Both the position numbers and the translations under genes were made by a program. A stretch of DNA of 64,000 nt from Halospeciosus flavus. Lineage in GTDB: Archaea; Halobacteriota; Halobacteria; Halobacteriales; Halobacteriaceae. Shown here in pieces: positions 17,134 to 27,002 of the stretch; the first letter of the stretch is position 1; each line of letters begins with the position of its first letter. The stretch covers positions 3,038,001 to 3,102,000 of the forward strand of contig NZ_CP122312.1 of assembly GCF_029814175.1 (NCBI RefSeq), in the 5' to 3' direction. Below the pieces are notes generated by a model. It ran no database searches, had not been told where the DNA came from, and saw only the letters and a program-made list of their open reading frames with translations.

Positions 17134-18609
17134 TCAGTCGCCGAACATGTCCCGCATCATGGGGTGCATGTTCTTCATCTGCTCTTCGGCGATCTCCTCG
17201 TACAGTTTGTACGTGATGGAGATCGTGAGCAGCAGACCCGTCCCGGTGACGTTCCCGATGGTGCCGAGCATGTTGGCCATGACGGCCAGCAGCCCGACGA
17301 GGGCGCCGCCGATGACGGTGACTTGCGGAATGTAGCGCTCCATCACCTTCTCGATGACGCCGGTGTTCTGTCGGAAGCCGGGGATCTGCATCCCGGAGTT
17401 CTGGATCTGCCGGGCCGTCGCCTCGGGACCCATGTCCGTGGTCTCGACCCAGAAGATGGCGAAGATACCGCCACCGATGACCATGAAGGTCAGGTCGATG
17501 AGGACACGGATGGCGATCTGCCACGGTTCGGCGGCGGTCTGCCCGAGCCACCACATCCACTCCCCGCGCCCGTGGATGGGCGCGAGGTAGTAGAAGAGGC
17601 CGCTGGTCGGGTAGACCGAACCCCCGCTCGTCGCGTAGACGCCGAGCAGGTCGGGCATCGACTCTCCCATCTGGGAGTAGAGGATGCGCCCGAGGAACTG
17701 GATGTTCGCCTGCAGGGCGCGGACGAGGATCATGGGCAGGACGCTCGCGTAGATGAGCTTCACGGGGAAGCGACCGCGGGCACCCTTCACCCGGGCGTGG
17801 CTGAGCGGAATCTCGACCCGCACGGACTCGGCGTACACGACGACTCCGTAGATGAGGAGCGTCGTGAACAGGTCGAGCACCTGCAGTTGGATGAGGACGA
17901 AGGCGATGCCCTCACCGGTCAGCAGCGGTGGGACCTGGATACCCCCGGTGAGCGCGGCGATCCACGTCTTGAGGAGGCTGGCCTCCGGCGGCTGGCCGAA
18001 CGGCGAGATGAACCCGCCGACGAGGCTCTGTGAGACCCCCGCGACGATGAACAGCCCGATACCGGAGCCGACGCCCCACTTGCTCACGACCTCGTCCATG
18101 AAGAGGATGAGGAGACCGCCCACGGCGATCTGAGCGAAGATGAGGGCCTGGACGCCGAGGATGCCGATACCGAGGCTCTGAGCGAGCTGCTGGCTCGGCG
18201 GCAGGAAGTTCCCCATGAACACCATGGGGACCCCGGTCAGGAAGATCATCACGACGACCAGCACTTTCTGCAGCCCCTGGTAGAGCTGCTGGTCGCGCGG
18301 ATCGTTCGTGTCGAGGCCGAGCAGGTTCGCACCGCCTAGCAGTTGCAGGACGATGCTCGCCGTGACGATCGGGCCGATACCGAGTTGCAGGACGGAGCCT
18401 TGCGCGCCGGCGAGGAGGGCACGGAACTGCCCGAACAGGTCGTCACCGCCGCCCGCGAGCCCCCAGAGCTGTACGTTCGTCAGGAAGAAGTACAGCACGA
18501 GGATCCCCGCGGTCCACGCTAGCTTGCGCTTGAAGGGGACGTGCCCCTCCGGGCGCTGGACTGCGGGCATTCGCGTGAGCACCGGTGCAGCGGCCTCCTT
18601 CCATCCCAT
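17134..18609 (-). CDS. secY: Preprotein translocase subunit SecY
   Basis: SecY forms the membrane pore of the Sec translocon that passes or inserts nascent proteins. The 491-residue protein has ten predicted membrane helices. It starts MGWKEAAAPVLTRMPAV, with the plug and first helix by residue 50, and ends with the conserved cytosolic tail EEQMKNMHPMMRDMFG. It is the last gene of the ribosomal run and follows L15 with a 3-base gap. Adenylate kinase, which often follows secY in archaea, is absent. Confidence 0.97.
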   Translation of the reverse strand: MGWKEAAAPVLTRMPAVQRPEGHVPFKRKLAWTAGILVLYFFLTNVQLWGLAGGGDDLFGQFRALLAGAQGSVLQLGIGPIVTASIVLQLLGGANLLGLDTNDPRDQQLYQGLQKVLVVVMIFLTGVPMVFMGNFLPPSQQLAQSLGIGILGVQALIFAQIAVGGLLILFMDEVVSKWGVGSGIGLFIVAGVSQSLVGGFISPFGQPPEASLLKTWIAALTGGIQVPPLLTGEGIAFVLIQLQVLDLFTTLLIYGVVVYAESVRVEIPLSHARVKGARGRFPVKLIYASVLPMILVRALQANIQFLGRILYSQMGESMPDLLGVYATSGGSVYPTSGLFYYLAPIHGRGEWMWWLGQTAAEPWQIAIRVLIDLTFMVIGGGIFAIFWVETTDMGPEATARQIQNSGMQIPGFRQNTGVIEKVMERYIPQVTVIGGALVGLLAVMANMLGTIGNVTGTGLLLTISITYKLYEEIAEEQMKNMHPMMRDMFGD

Positions 18610-18612
18610 GGG

Positions 18613-19104
18613 TTATTCCTCGCTTTCCGCTTCTTCGGCTGCTTCGGTCTCTTCGGCCTCTTCGGCACGCTCGGAGAGGACGGCCTCGCCGCCCTCTTCC
18701 TCGATGAGTTCGACCGCTGCGGCGGTGAACGCGTCGGCGGTGACTTCGAGCTGGTTGCGGACCTGCCCGTCGCCGAGCACCTTCACGGCGTCGACCTCGT
18801 GACCGTCTTCGACCACGTCGCGAGCGTCGATGCGGTACCCACCGTCGGTCTCCTCGGCGACGCCGTCCTCGAGGTAGAGGGCGACGTCCTCGTCGAGTTT
18901 CTGGACGGAGATCTCGGCGATCTCCTCCTGGACCTTCTGGGGGCGGGTGAACCCGTGCTTACCGAGGGGTTCGTAGTTGTGGAACTCGTGCTTGTCACGG
19001 CCCGCACGGCCGCGGCCGCCACGGTGACCGGCACCGCGCCGGTTCTTGTGGGAGCCGCCGCTGTGCGTCCGGGAACCACGTTGTCGGCGTTTCTTGTTCG
19101 TCAT
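18613..19104 (-). CDS. rpl15: Large-subunit ribosomal protein uL15
   Basis: A 163-residue 50S protein. The N-terminus is basic and Gly/Arg-rich (RGSRTHSGGSHKNRRGAG), as needed to thread into 23S rRNA, and the C-terminus ends in a run of Glu and Ala. An upstream start in the same frame overlaps L30 and is not used; ATG 19104 gives the family N-terminus MTNKKRRQRG. It lies between L30 and SecY. Confidence 0.96.
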   Translation of the reverse strand: MTNKKRRQRGSRTHSGGSHKNRRGAGHRGGRGRAGRDKHEFHNYEPLGKHGFTRPQKVQEEIAEISVQKLDEDVALYLEDGVAEETDGGYRIDARDVVEDGHEVDAVKVLGDGQVRNQLEVTADAFTAAAVELIEEEGGEAVLSERAEEAEETEAAEEAESEE

Positions 19105-19108
19105 TGTC

Positions 19109-19573
19109 TTAGCGCATCGCGTGGAGGAGTTCGTCGATCTCCTCGGTGGTCTGCTTCCCGAGCTGGCCGCCGTCGGCCTGCGGGTTCTTGATCCCGTCGT
19201 GACCGCCACGCGGCGGGTGGAGACGGAGCACCGGAGAGAGTCCCTGTTCGCGGAGCGTCGTCTCCTCGTCGAGGAGGGCCTCGGCGAGGGCGTCGACGTC
19301 CTCGTAGTCCGTGTTCTCGGCGACCCACTCGTCGTCGACGTCGGCCGACCCCTCCTCGGGTTCGGCGCGACTGCGGATGACCTCCGCGAGGACGTCCTGG
19401 GAGGGTTCGCCGTGAGCGACGAAGTCGTTGACCTTCGCGATCATGCCCTCGTAGGTGTCCGTCTCGGGCACGACGGTCGCGTGGTTGACGTGGTGGAGGT
19501 TCAGCATGTCGAGCGTGTCGTCGACTTTGTTGCTGCGGTTGACCTCGCCACGGAGGTTGACGATCGCCTTCAT
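19109..19573 (-). CDS. rpl30: Large-subunit ribosomal protein uL30
   Basis: A 154-residue archaeal uL30, longer than the bacterial protein because of a C-terminal extension ending in HPPRGGHDGIKNP and a helical tail. The N-terminal strand [14 protein letters not shown] and TLDMLNLHHVNHATVV match the family. The start codon overlaps the S5 stop by one base. Confidence 0.96.
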   Translation of the reverse strand: MKAIVNLRGEVNRSNKVDDTLDMLNLHHVNHATVVPETDTYEGMIAKVNDFVAHGEPSQDVLAEVIRSRAEPEEGSADVDDEWVAENTDYEDVDALAEALLDEETTLREQGLSPVLRLHPPRGGHDGIKNPQADGGQLGKQTTEEIDELLHAMR

Positions 19574-20211
19574 TATTCGATCACCTCACGCTTCTCGAGC
19601 GTGCGCTGCGGGATGCGCGCCTCGGCGGTGTTGCGCAGTGCGTTGAACGTCGCCTTCGCGAAGTTCACGGTGGTGCGCGTCTTGCCGGACGTGCGCGTCC
19701 AGACGTCCTCGATACCGGCGAGTTCGAGGACGTGGCGCGCGGTCTCACCGCCCGCGAGACCGAGACCTCGGGGGGCGGGCTGCAGTTCGACCTCGACGCT
19801 CCCGGCCTTGCCGGTCGTCTTGAGTGCGACGGTGTGGGGACGCCCACAGCCACACTCCCACGACCCACAGCCACGGGAGACGTCGATGATGTTCAGTTTC
19901 GCGATACCGATGGCCTTCTGGATGGCGCCGCCGACCTGGTCGTCGCGACCTTCGGCGTAGCCGACGTAGCCGTCGCGGTTACCGACCGCGACGACACACC
20001 GGAACTTCACTCGGCGGCCCGAGTCGGTCATCCGCTGGACCATGTTGATGTCGAGGACCTCGTCGTCGAGCCCCGGAAGGAGCTGGTCGACGATCTCGGC
20101 CTCCTTCAGCGGGAGACCGGACTCGAGGGCGTCCGACATCGTGTCGATCTCGCCCTCCTGCACCTTGCGGCCCAGGCGGGTCTTGGGTTCCCAGCTGTCG
20201 TTGTAGCTCAT
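19573..20211 (-). CDS. rps5: Small-subunit ribosomal protein uS5
   Basis: A 212-residue 30S protein involved in translational fidelity. It has the double-stranded RNA-binding-like N-terminal domain ([20 protein letters not shown] near residue 60) and the C-terminal S5 domain with the [20 protein letters not shown] motif near residue 147. A CGSWECGC segment near residue 117 gives the archaeal-type cysteine insertion. Confidence 0.97.
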   Translation of the reverse strand: MSYNDSWEPKTRLGRKVQEGEIDTMSDALESGLPLKEAEIVDQLLPGLDDEVLDINMVQRMTDSGRRVKFRCVVAVGNRDGYVGYAEGRDDQVGGAIQKAIGIAKLNIIDVSRGCGSWECGCGRPHTVALKTTGKAGSVEVELQPAPRGLGLAGGETARHVLELAGIEDVWTRTSGKTRTTVNFAKATFNALRNTAEARIPQRTLEKREVIE

Positions 20212-20214
20212 GTG

Positions 20215-20766
20215 TTAGTCCTCCTGGATAGTCTCGAGCACGTCGTCGAAGTGCTCGGGGAGTTCGGTTGCGTCGAAGTCACCGCTGTACAGCGGTTCGT
20301 CGAGCTGTTCTGCGTAGTCGGCGATGTGTGCGCCGCGGTTGCGCTGCCAGTCGGCGAACACGTCGTCGTTGTGCGGCGACTCGATACCGGCGTCGATGGC
20401 GCCCTCCTGGACGGCGAACACCTTCGACCCGGGGGTCGCGGAGTTCAGACCGATGTCGAGGACGGCCTCTTCGAGACCGGCGTCGAGTGCGCGTTTGCCG
20501 GCGAGGTAGCCGGTGAGGTAGGCGCTCGGCAGGTTGCCCGTCGGGGCCTCCCAGCCGAACTCCTCGAGGTCACTGGAGTGTGCGCTCGCCAGCGTCTCGT
20601 CACCGTCGGGTCCGAGCGTGACCAGCTGCGCCGTGGTGTGGTTGTTGCTCTTGCGAGCGACGAGCCGAGGTTTCCCGGCCTTCAGGAGGCGCAACCTCTG
20701 GTGGTAATCAGTCCGGACCTCGCGGCGGCGTCGCATCGGAACCTTGTATCGTGGTCCGTTAGCCAT
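20215..20766 (-). CDS. rpl18: Large-subunit ribosomal protein uL18
   Basis: A 183-residue 5S-rRNA-binding protein. It starts [24 protein letters not shown] (the 5S contact region, residues 1-24) and has the typical LLKAGKPRLVARKSNNHTTAQLV strand pair after it. The acidic C-terminus LPEHFDDVLETIQED is haloarchaeal. It overlaps the L19e stop by one base at its start. Confidence 0.97.
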   Translation of the reverse strand: MANGPRYKVPMRRRREVRTDYHQRLRLLKAGKPRLVARKSNNHTTAQLVTLGPDGDETLASAHSSDLEEFGWEAPTGNLPSAYLTGYLAGKRALDAGLEEAVLDIGLNSATPGSKVFAVQEGAIDAGIESPHNDDVFADWQRNRGAHIADYAEQLDEPLYSGDFDATELPEHFDDVLETIQED

Positions 20767-21230
20767 CAGGCATCACCCTCGAGTTCGACATCGTAGTTCT
20801 CTTCGATATAGGTGCGCAGGCGGCGGATGCTGTCGAACTCGCCACCGTTCGCCTTTCGGTAGAGCTCACGGTACTGCGAGGGTTCGAGAACGCCCTTGTC
20901 GCGGAGCGTCCGTAGCGTCCGGCGCTGTGCGCGGATCTTGTCTTCCCACTTCTCCTTCGGGTCTTCGCGGGCGCCGGCGCTCCCTTTGCGGGTGCCGGGC
21001 CCCTTGCGGTGTCCGTAAGCGCGCTTCGCTGCGCGCTCGCGGGCACGGCCCCGGGAGTTGCCCTGTACGTCCTCCGCGCGGATCGTCCCGTCGTCGACGA
21101 GTTCGCGAATGTCGTCGCGAGTGATCGCGTCCGCGATCTCGTCCTGCTCGTCGGGATCGAACCACACGCGGTTCTCACCGACGTCGAGGACGTCGGCTGC
21201 GAGCCGTTTCTGTGCGGAGAGATCAGTCAT
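20766..21230 (-). CDS. rpl19e: Large-subunit ribosomal protein eL19
   Basis: A 154-residue archaeal/eukaryal 50S protein without a bacterial homologue. Family features are [18 protein letters not shown] at the start, the [20 protein letters not shown] helix pair, and the basic arm [21 protein letters not shown] near residues 57-77. Its ATG overlaps the stop of L32e. Confidence 0.97.
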   Translation of the reverse strand: MTDLSAQKRLAADVLDVGENRVWFDPDEQDEIADAITRDDIRELVDDGTIRAEDVQGNSRGRARERAAKRAYGHRKGPGTRKGSAGAREDPKEKWEDKIRAQRRTLRTLRDKGVLEPSQYRELYRKANGGEFDSIRRLRTYIEENYDVELEGDA

Positions 21231-21943
21231 TCTTGTTCCACCTCGACTTCGACGTAGGTCGGGTTGAGCACGCGAATGCCGAGTTCTTCGGCCTTCTCCT
21301 CGATGGTCTCGCGCTTGCGCGAGCCGACCTTCGAGGCGATGCGTGCGGCTTCGGTATCGGGGTCGAGTTCGTCGAGGTCCTCGGCCGTGTGGACGAGGAC
21401 GTCCTCGAAGCCACTCGGGTGCTTGCCCCGGACGGCTTCGGGCGAGCGGAAGCCCGCCTCGACGGTGTCGCCCTTCCCCTTGATACCGCGTCGCTGCTTC
21501 GAGAGCTGGCCGCGGGGACGCCGCCAGGACGTGGACACACGCTTCTTCTTGTGGTGGTCCTGACGGTTGAACTGCGGCTTGCCCTCGCTGTTTCGCTTCT
21601 GGAGGAGGCGCTCCTCCTCGTCGGTCAGTTCGGGGGTCTTGTCGGCGTGGCCACGGGGACGGAGTTCCGTCTCCACTTCCTCGGCCTCAGCCTCCTCGGC
21701 TTCGGCTTCGGGGGCCTCCTCCTCGACCTCGGCCTCGGTCTCCTCGGAGACTTCGAGGCCACCGACGTCGGCCTTGATACGCGCAGCGAGCGCGTTACCG
21801 ATGCCGTCGACGGCGGCGAGGTCTTCCTGACTAGCGGCCTTCACGTCCTCGACCGACTCGTAGCCGGCCTCGCGGAGTGCGTCGGCCTTCGAGGGGCCGA
21901 CCCCACTGATGTCTTCGAGTTCCTGGATCTCGTCTTCGGCCAT
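21227..21943 (-). CDS. rpl32e: Large-subunit ribosomal protein eL32 with N-terminal helix-hairpin-helix domain
   Basis: The 238-residue protein has two parts. Residues about 1-65 carry a helix-hairpin-helix repeat ([17 protein letters not shown] and [11 protein letters not shown]). A low-complexity acidic linker of Glu and Ala follows to about 95, and the C-terminal 140 residues are the eL32 core ([20 protein letters not shown]). The HhH extension is typical of haloarchaeal eL32. Confidence 0.96.
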   Translation of the reverse strand: MAEDEIQELEDISGVGPSKADALREAGYESVEDVKAASQEDLAAVDGIGNALAARIKADVGGLEVSEETEAEVEEEAPEAEAEEAEAEEVETELRPRGHADKTPELTDEEERLLQKRNSEGKPQFNRQDHHKKKRVSTSWRRPRGQLSKQRRGIKGKGDTVEAGFRSPEAVRGKHPSGFEDVLVHTAEDLDELDPDTEAARIASKVGSRKRETIEEKAEELGIRVLNPTYVEVEVEQE

Positions 21944-21946
21944 CTA

Positions 21947-22483
21947 TCAGGCACCTCCCTTCTCGGGTTTCTCGACGATGTAGACGCCGTCCTGGAAGAC
22001 ACGGGTGTCCTTGTCCTTGACGCGCGTCAGTTGTTCGATGTCGGCGGCGGTCTGGCCGACGTCCTCGATGGACGGGCCGGAGAGGATGACTGCCTCGCCG
22101 TCGACCTGTACCTCGGTGTCGCCGCGGATGGACGCGCGACGCGGCGCTTTCTCGCCGAGGAAGTTCTCGATGACGACTTCCTCGCCTTCGACGCTGACCT
22201 GCATTGGGAAGTGAGAGTAGTGGACTTCCATCTCGTACTCCCACCCTTCGGTGACCCCGTGGAACATGTTCTCCACGTGGCTCTCGAAGGTACCAACGGT
22301 CGCGTTCGTCTTCGCGTCCTCGGCTTCGGCCTCGATGACGACGGTGTCGTCTTCGACGTCGACGGACACGTCGGGGTACCAGAGACGGCGCGTGACGCTG
22401 CCGTTCGGGCCTTCGACGGTCAGATCGAGGCGGTCGGCCTCCACGCTGACGTCCTCCGGGATTTCGAGTTCGATGCGTGTCAT
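21947..22483 (-). CDS. rpl6: Large-subunit ribosomal protein uL6
   Basis: The 178-residue protein consists of two L6 repeats that contact 23S rRNA near the factor-binding site. The N-terminus MTRIELEIPEDVSVEADRLD and the C-terminal YIVEKPEK are family-typical. It lies between S8 and L32e with 2-3-base gaps. Confidence 0.97.
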   Translation of the reverse strand: MTRIELEIPEDVSVEADRLDLTVEGPNGSVTRRLWYPDVSVDVEDDTVVIEAEAEDAKTNATVGTFESHVENMFHGVTEGWEYEMEVHYSHFPMQVSVEGEEVVIENFLGEKAPRRASIRGDTEVQVDGEAVILSGPSIEDVGQTAADIEQLTRVKDKDTRVFQDGVYIVEKPEKGGA

Positions 22484-22485
22484 TG

Positions 22486-22878
22486 TTAGTAGACGTAGGC
22501 GATAACCTGGCCACCGATGCCCGCTTCGCGGGCCTCGTAGTGGCTCATGATGCCGTGGCTAGTCGTGACGACGAGCGTCCCGTAGTCACGGGCGGGGAGG
22601 TATCGCTTCTCCCACTGTTCGTACCCGTCGGCACCAACGGAGTAGCGGGGCTTCACGGGGCCGCACTCGTTGATGGCACCTTTCAGTTCGACCTCGAACT
22701 TTCCGCCGCGGCCGTCGTCGACGAACTCGAAGCCGTCGATGTAGCCGCGGTCGTAGAACACCTCCAGGATGGACCCGATGGTGTTCGAGGCGGGCTCTAC
22801 TGTGTACTCCAGATGGCCGACGCTCTCGGCGTTGTCGAGTCCCGAGAGGGCGTCGGCGAGTGGGTCTTTTCCGACCAT
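22486..22878 (-). CDS. rps8: Small-subunit ribosomal protein uS8
   Basis: A 130-residue 30S protein binding helix 21 of 16S rRNA. The C-terminal signature GTLVVTTSHGIMSHYEAREAG is intact at residues 100-120. ATG 22878 gives the family start MVGKDPLADALSGL; a longer frame upstream overlaps S14 and is not used. Confidence 0.97.
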   Translation of the reverse strand: MVGKDPLADALSGLDNAESVGHLEYTVEPASNTIGSILEVFYDRGYIDGFEFVDDGRGGKFEVELKGAINECGPVKPRYSVGADGYEQWEKRYLPARDYGTLVVTTSHGIMSHYEAREAGIGGQVIAYVY

Positions 22879-22880
22879 AG

Positions 22881-23045
22881 TTAGCTGTACTTCTTGAAGC
22901 CCATCGAACGGGCGATCTCGCGGAAGCACTGTCGACAGAGCCAGATGTCGTACTTGCCGACGAGGCCCTGATTGCGGCCACAGCGTCGGCACTCGTGGGT
23001 CTGACCCGTCTCCTGGTGCTCTTGTTGTTCTTCTGCTTCGCTCAT
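22881..23045 (-). CDS. rps14: Small-subunit ribosomal protein uS14, zinc type
   Basis: A 54-residue 30S protein. Zinc ligands are Cys19, Cys22, Cys37 and Cys40 (CRRC and CRQC), with the C-terminal [14 protein letters not shown] motif. It overlaps the L5 stop by ATGA and is separated from the S8 start by 2 bases. Confidence 0.96.
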   Translation of the reverse strand: MSEAEEQQEHQETGQTHECRRCGRNQGLVGKYDIWLCRQCFREIARSMGFKKYS

Positions 23046-23566
23046 GCGTCGACCTCTACGTCGAAGTTGGCCTCGAGGTACGCGATGGCGTCCTCGGGCG
23101 TGAGTCGGTGGTTCGACGGAATCTGTCGGGTCTGCTTGTCGCGCTTGGCGATACGGTAGCCGGGGCGGACGAGGTTGACGGTGACGTCCATCCCGTAGAT
23201 TCCGATGCTCGGGTCGTACTCCTGGCTCGGGAAGTCCGTGTGTTCCTCGATACCGAAGGAGACGTTGCCGGTGTCGTCGAACTGACGACGCGACAGCGAG
23301 ACGCTCTCGAGGGCGCGGTCGAGGAAGTCGAGCGCGTCGTCGCCGCGGAGCGTGACCTTCGCGCCGATGGGGTCACCCTCGCGGATGCCGAACTCGGGGG
23401 TGGTCTCCTTGGCCGTCGTCCGGACGGACTGCTGGGCGGTGACCTCCTCGAGGATCTCTTCGGCGTTCTGGAGCTCGCGACCACCCTGGCCGACGCCCAT
23501 GTGGACGACGACCTTCTCGACGCGCGGTTCGCGCATCTCGTGGAAGTCGGCTTCAGCCTCGCTCAT
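23042..23566 (-). CDS. rpl5: Large-subunit ribosomal protein uL5
   Basis: A 174-residue protein of the central protuberance that binds 5S rRNA and contacts P-site t[17 protein letters not shown] near residue 19 and [15 protein letters not shown] near residue 128 are diagnostic. It overlaps S4e and S14 by four bases each. Confidence 0.97.
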   Translation of the reverse strand: MSEAEADFHEMREPRVEKVVVHMGVGQGGRELQNAEEILEEVTAQQSVRTTAKETTPEFGIREGDPIGAKVTLRGDDALDFLDRALESVSLSRRQFDDTGNVSFGIEEHTDFPSQEYDPSIGIYGMDVTVNLVRPGYRIAKRDKQTRQIPSNHRLTPEDAIAYLEANFDVEVDA

Positions 23567-24276
23567 TCTTCGTCACCCTCCTCGCTACCGATGAACTTCT
23601 CGTCGATGACGACGACGTACTCCTCGATGGTCTCGAAGGAGCCGTCCTCGGTCTCGACGGTGACGGTGTTGTCTGAACTACCGGGCATGACTTCGATAGA
23701 CTCGACCTCACCGACCTCGCCGGCGTGCTGGCCGGCGACGGCGGTGACGAGGGCGCCCTCTTCGTAGACGAAGTGGGCGACGACCTCTTTGGTCTCGTTG
23801 TCGACCACGACGGAGTCGCTCCCGGAGTAGTCCTCGCCGTCCTCGACGACGAGGTTGGTCCCGTCGTGGAGGTTCAGTTGGACCTGCCCGCCGGAGACGA
23901 GCCGCTTGTCCGTGATCTTACCGAGTTTCGAGTCGGCCGCGTCCTCGTCGATGGAGGTGAGGCCGAGACGGCCCCCCTCGTCGGGGAAGACGCGGAAGTA
24001 GTCGTTCCGGTCCGGGAAGGCGAGGATGTCGAACATGCCGATCGGACGGTCGATGCTCGAGGGAACGTCGCCGTTGACGAGGACGCCGTCGTGGTTGACG
24101 GCGTACTTCGCCTCCCGGGCGCTGTCGACGTAGCCGAGGACGTCACGGAGGACGACCACGAGCGGGACACCGGCCTCACCGTGCGGGCCGGCGTCGGCCT
24201 TGACGGTGAAGGTCTCGGTCTTCCGCTCGACCGGCCACGACTTCGGGACGGAGAGTCGCTTCTGGTGTTTCGTCAT
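23563..24276 (-). CDS. rps4e: Small-subunit ribosomal protein eS4
   Basis: A 237-residue archaeal/eukaryal 30S protein. It has an N-terminal S4-like RNA-binding region ([20 protein letters not shown] near residue 63), the central eS4 domain, and a C-terminal KOW motif region ([13 protein letters not shown] near residue 182). It overlaps L24 and L5 by four bases. Confidence 0.97.
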   Translation of the reverse strand: MTKHQKRLSVPKSWPVERKTETFTVKADAGPHGEAGVPLVVVLRDVLGYVDSAREAKYAVNHDGVLVNGDVPSSIDRPIGMFDILAFPDRNDYFRVFPDEGGRLGLTSIDEDAADSKLGKITDKRLVSGGQVQLNLHDGTNLVVEDGEDYSGSDSVVVDNETKEVVAHFVYEEGALVTAVAGQHAGEVGEVESIEVMPGSSDNTVTVETEDGSFETIEEYVVVIDEKFIGSEEGDEE

Positions 24277-24629
24277 TCGTTCTCACCTTCGAGTCGCGCT
24301 TCGCGCACGTCGTCTTCGAGGTCGAGGTCCGTCACACGGAGGTTCGAGGCGTCGAGTGCGCGGGGCACTTCTTCGCCGTCGGCTCGCTCGTTGGTGACTC
24401 CCTCGACGTGCACGACCGCCTTCGTGAGGTCGACGTTCTCGACCTCGCCTTCCTCTCCGGCGAAGTCGCCACGCATGACCTCGACGGTGTCGCCGACGTT
24501 CACACGGACGCGTCGCGTGTCGTACTCCTCGCGGAGGTCCTCGGAGAGGTGGGCGTGCACCTGCTTGTGCTTCTCGTGAAGCGGTGCGCGCGCGGACTGC
24601 TTGCGTTGTTTGCTTGGTTGCTCGGTCAT
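24273..24629 (-). CDS. rpl24: Large-subunit ribosomal protein uL24
   Basis: A 118-residue assembly-initiating 50S protein with a KOW motif ([19 protein letters not shown] near residues 43-61). The start [20 protein letters not shown] matches archaeal uL24. A longer frame begins inside L14 and is rejected. Confidence 0.97.
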   Translation of the reverse strand: MTEQPSKQRKQSARAPLHEKHKQVHAHLSEDLREEYDTRRVRVNVGDTVEVMRGDFAGEEGEVENVDLTKAVVHVEGVTNERADGEEVPRALDASNLRVTDLDLEDDVREARLEGENE

Positions 24630-24633
24630 CGTT

Positions 24634-25032
24634 CTATACGATCTGTGTTGCCGTGCTGGCGATGCTACCGTAGCGCTCCGCGACTTCGCGGGCGATGGGA
24701 CCCTTGATCTCGGTCCCACGAGGCTCGCCGAGGTCGTCGATGATGACCGCGGCGTTGTCCTCGAACTTCACCCGCGTCCCGTCGGGACGCCGAATGGGCT
24801 TGCGCTGCCGGATGACGACGGCCTCCAGAACCTGGCGGCGCATCTCCGGCGTACCTTTCGTCACCGAGACGGTGACGGTGTCACCGAGCCCCGCCTTCGG
24901 GTGGCGGTTGATGGTGCCCTGGTAGCCCTTGACGCTCGTGATCTTGAGCTGGCGAGCGCCGGTGTTGTCGGCACAGGTGATGAGCGAGCCCTTCTCGAGG
25001 CCCTGCGTCACGTCTGCCTTGATAGCTTCCAT
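24634..25032 (-). CDS. rpl14: Large-subunit ribosomal protein uL14
   Basis: A 132-residue 50S protein at the subunit interface. It contains the uL14 barrel with [20 protein letters not shown] near residue 20 and the [23 protein letters not shown]-terminal segment. It follows S17 with a one-base overlap. Confidence 0.97.
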   Translation of the reverse strand: MEAIKADVTQGLEKGSLITCADNTGARQLKITSVKGYQGTINRHPKAGLGDTVTVSVTKGTPEMRRQVLEAVVIRQRKPIRRPDGTRVKFEDNAAVIIDDLGEPRGTEIKGPIAREVAERYGSIASTATQIV

Positions 25033-25358
25033 TATTCTTCACCTCCAGAGATCTCGACGACCACGTGCGATTTGGTCTTCGAGAGCGGTCGGGTTTCTGC
25101 GATACGGACCGTGTCGCCTTCCGCGATGTCGAGACATTCCGGCGCGTGTGCCGGGACCCGAGAACGACGCTTCATGTAGCGGTCGTACTTCGGGACGAAA
25201 ACGTCGTACTCGCGTTCGACGACGACGGTCTTTTCCATGGCCGTAGAGGCAACCTCTCCTTCGATGATCTGCCCGCGCACGGACAGGTGTCCGTGGAAGG
25301 GACAGTCATCGTCGGAGCAGTTGCCTTCCGGCTCCGGTACGTTCAGTCCTATTGCCAT
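25032..25358 (-). CDS. rps17: Small-subunit ribosomal protein uS17
   Basis: A 108-residue OB-fold protein binding 16S rRNA. The motif [21 protein letters not shown] (residues 38-58) and a [17 protein letters not shown] tail region identify the family. [12 protein letters not shown] segment near residue 15 is a haloarchaeal N-terminal extension that could bind metal. It overlaps rnp1 by ten bases. Confidence 0.97.
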   Translation of the reverse strand: MAIGLNVPEPEGNCSDDDCPFHGHLSVRGQIIEGEVASTAMEKTVVVEREYDVFVPKYDRYMKRRSRVPAHAPECLDIAEGDTVRIAETRPLSKTKSHVVVEISGGEE

Positions 25359-25762
25359 CTGTGTTCAGCTCCGTTTTCGGTTCGCAATGCGGGCCGTGAG
25401 AGCAACGTTCCGCCATCCACCGTAACGTAGGCCACGTCCTCTCGCGTCGACCCAGCCGAGTCGGCGCGTTCGGACGTGGTCCCGGCCTCCTTGCGGTCGG
25501 CCGCGGTTTCATCTGTAAGGAGGAACTCGAAGGTTGTTCCTCCTTTCGGTACGCGCTTGACGCCGTCACCCTGCTCGCGGGTCGCCCCGCTCGCTCGAAC
25601 GGCGGCCTCGTCGGTCGCCTCGGTTGCCACGAGGAGGGTTCGCATCGTCTCCTCGACGACGGTCCCCTCGATGCCGACCTTCGAGGGGTCGGTCGACTCG
25701 ACGACCCGCACGTGCAGGCCGGCGAGTTCGTGTCGTGGTAGGGTTTCGGGCGTCAGCGCCAT
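25349..25762 (-). CDS. rnp1: Ribonuclease P protein component 1 (Rpp29/Pop4)
   Basis: Rnp1 is the Rpp29-type subunit of archaeal RNase P, which removes 5' leaders from tRNA. The 137-residue protein begins [20 protein letters not shown] and has the Sm-like barrel motif [17 protein letters not shown] near residue 30. A central insertion of about 25 residues (about 52-65 and 85-105) is acidic and Ala/Gly-rich. It sits between L29 and S17 in the usual archaeal position. Confidence 0.94.
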   Translation of the reverse strand: MALTPETLPRHELAGLHVRVVESTDPSKVGIEGTVVEETMRTLLVATEATDEAAVRASGATREQGDGVKRVPKGGTTFEFLLTDETAADRKEAGTTSERADSAGSTREDVAYVTVDGGTLLSRPALRTENGAEHRWQ

Positions 25763-25766
25763 TGGG

Positions 25767-25997
25767 TTACTCTTCGGTCTCCGCTTCTTCGGACTCGAGG
25801 TCGCCCTCTTCGTGCTGGATCGTCTTGATCCGCGCGATGGTGCGACGGAGCTCCTTGATGCGGCCGGGGTTCTCCGGCGCGCCACCGGCGGCCTTGACGG
25901 CCTTGGCGTTGAGGAGCTCGGTCTCGAGTTCTTCGAGTTCGTTCTCCCGCTCGGCGGGAGTCATGTCTCGGATTTCTTCGGTGTGGAGAATCGCCAT
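25767..25997 (-). CDS. rpl29: Large-subunit ribosomal protein uL29
   Basis: A 76-residue helical 50S protein at the exit-tunnel region. [22 protein letters not shown] and the [18 protein letters not shown] helix are diagnostic; the last ten residues are mostly Glu and Asp. It is placed between S3 and rnp1. Confidence 0.96.
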   Translation of the reverse strand: MAILHTEEIRDMTPAERENELEELETELLNAKAVKAAGGAPENPGRIKELRRTIARIKTIQHEEGDLESEEAETEE

Positions 25998-26000
25998 GGA

Positions 26001-26999
26001 TTACTCCTCCGTTTCCTCTTCTTCGGTTTCCATCTCTTCGAGGAGTTCGTCGGCTTCCTCTTCGGCGTCGGCCTCGAGGTCGTCGAAGTCGTCGGGCTCG
26101 ACGTCCTCGGCCTCCTCCTCGACTTCGGCGGCGAGGTCGTCGAGTTCCTCCTCGACGGCCTCCTCCGAGTCGGGCGGGGAAGTGGGCGACGCACCCTTCT
26201 CCTCGTGGCGCTCGGGGCGGGCACCGCCCTCGGGCTCTTCCTCGTCGATTTCGAGTTCCGCGACGTCGTCGGCGGCCTCGGTCTCGGCGGCTTCCTCGGG
26301 CACCTCGCCCTCGGGACCGCCGGCCTCGGCGCCTTCGAGGAGACCTTCGAGTTCTTCCTCGGCCTCCTCTTCCTCGACGATGAGGTCCTCGACCTCGGAG
26401 GCCTCCACTTCGGAGACCTCGAAGTCGTCGGGGAGCTCGGCTCCCGGCGGGATGATCTTGACGCGGACACCGATGGTGCCGAGCTTCATGACTGCGACAC
26501 CCTGGCCGTCGTCGACGATCTCCTCCGCCGGCTCACCGTTGTGCTTGATGTAGCCGCGGTTGAACTTCTCGACGCGGGAGCGGGCACCGGTCACCTTCCC
26601 GCTCAGGACGATCTCGGCGCCGAGTGCGCCGGACTCCATGATGCGGTCGATGGTGGTGTGACCCGCCTTGCGGAAGTACCAGCCACGTTCGAGGGCGTTC
26701 GCCAGACGGTCCGCGACGATCTGTGCGTTGAGGTCGGGTTCGTCGACCTCCTGCACGTCGATCTGCGGGTCGTCGAGGTCGAATCGCTCCTCGAGCTGGG
26801 TGGTGATCTTCCGGATGTTCTTCCCGCCCTTGCCGATGACCATCCCGGGCTTCTCGGCCTTGAGGACGATCTGGGTTCCCATCGGCGTGTGGGCGACTTC
26901 CATTCCGCCGTAGCCCGCGCGGCTGAGTTCCTCTGCGAAGAACTCGTCGATCTGTGACCGCTGCAGGCCGTCTTCGATGAATTCTTGTTCGTCTGCCAT
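26001..26999 (-). CDS. rps3: Small-subunit ribosomal protein uS3 with long acidic tail
   Basis: The 332-residue protein contains the KH domain ([14 protein letters not shown] near residue 53) and the C-terminal S3 domain up to about residue 195 ([15 protein letters not shown]). The final 130 residues are low-complexity Glu/Ala/Asp, interrupted by one basic patch ([12 protein letters not shown] near 245). Such a tail is known in haloarchaeal uS3, but this one is long. No effect on the core is seen. Confidence 0.96.
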   Translation of the reverse strand: MADEQEFIEDGLQRSQIDEFFAEELSRAGYGGMEVAHTPMGTQIVLKAEKPGMVIGKGGKNIRKITTQLEERFDLDDPQIDVQEVDEPDLNAQIVADRLANALERGWYFRKAGHTTIDRIMESGALGAEIVLSGKVTGARSRVEKFNRGYIKHNGEPAEEIVDDGQGVAVMKLGTIGVRVKIIPPGAELPDDFEVSEVEASEVEDLIVEEEEAEEELEGLLEGAEAGGPEGEVPEEAAETEAADDVAELEIDEEEPEGGARPERHEEKGASPTSPPDSEEAVEEELDDLAAEVEEEAEDVEPDDFDDLEADAEEEADELLEEMETEEEETEE

Positions 27000-27002
27000 A
27001 CG

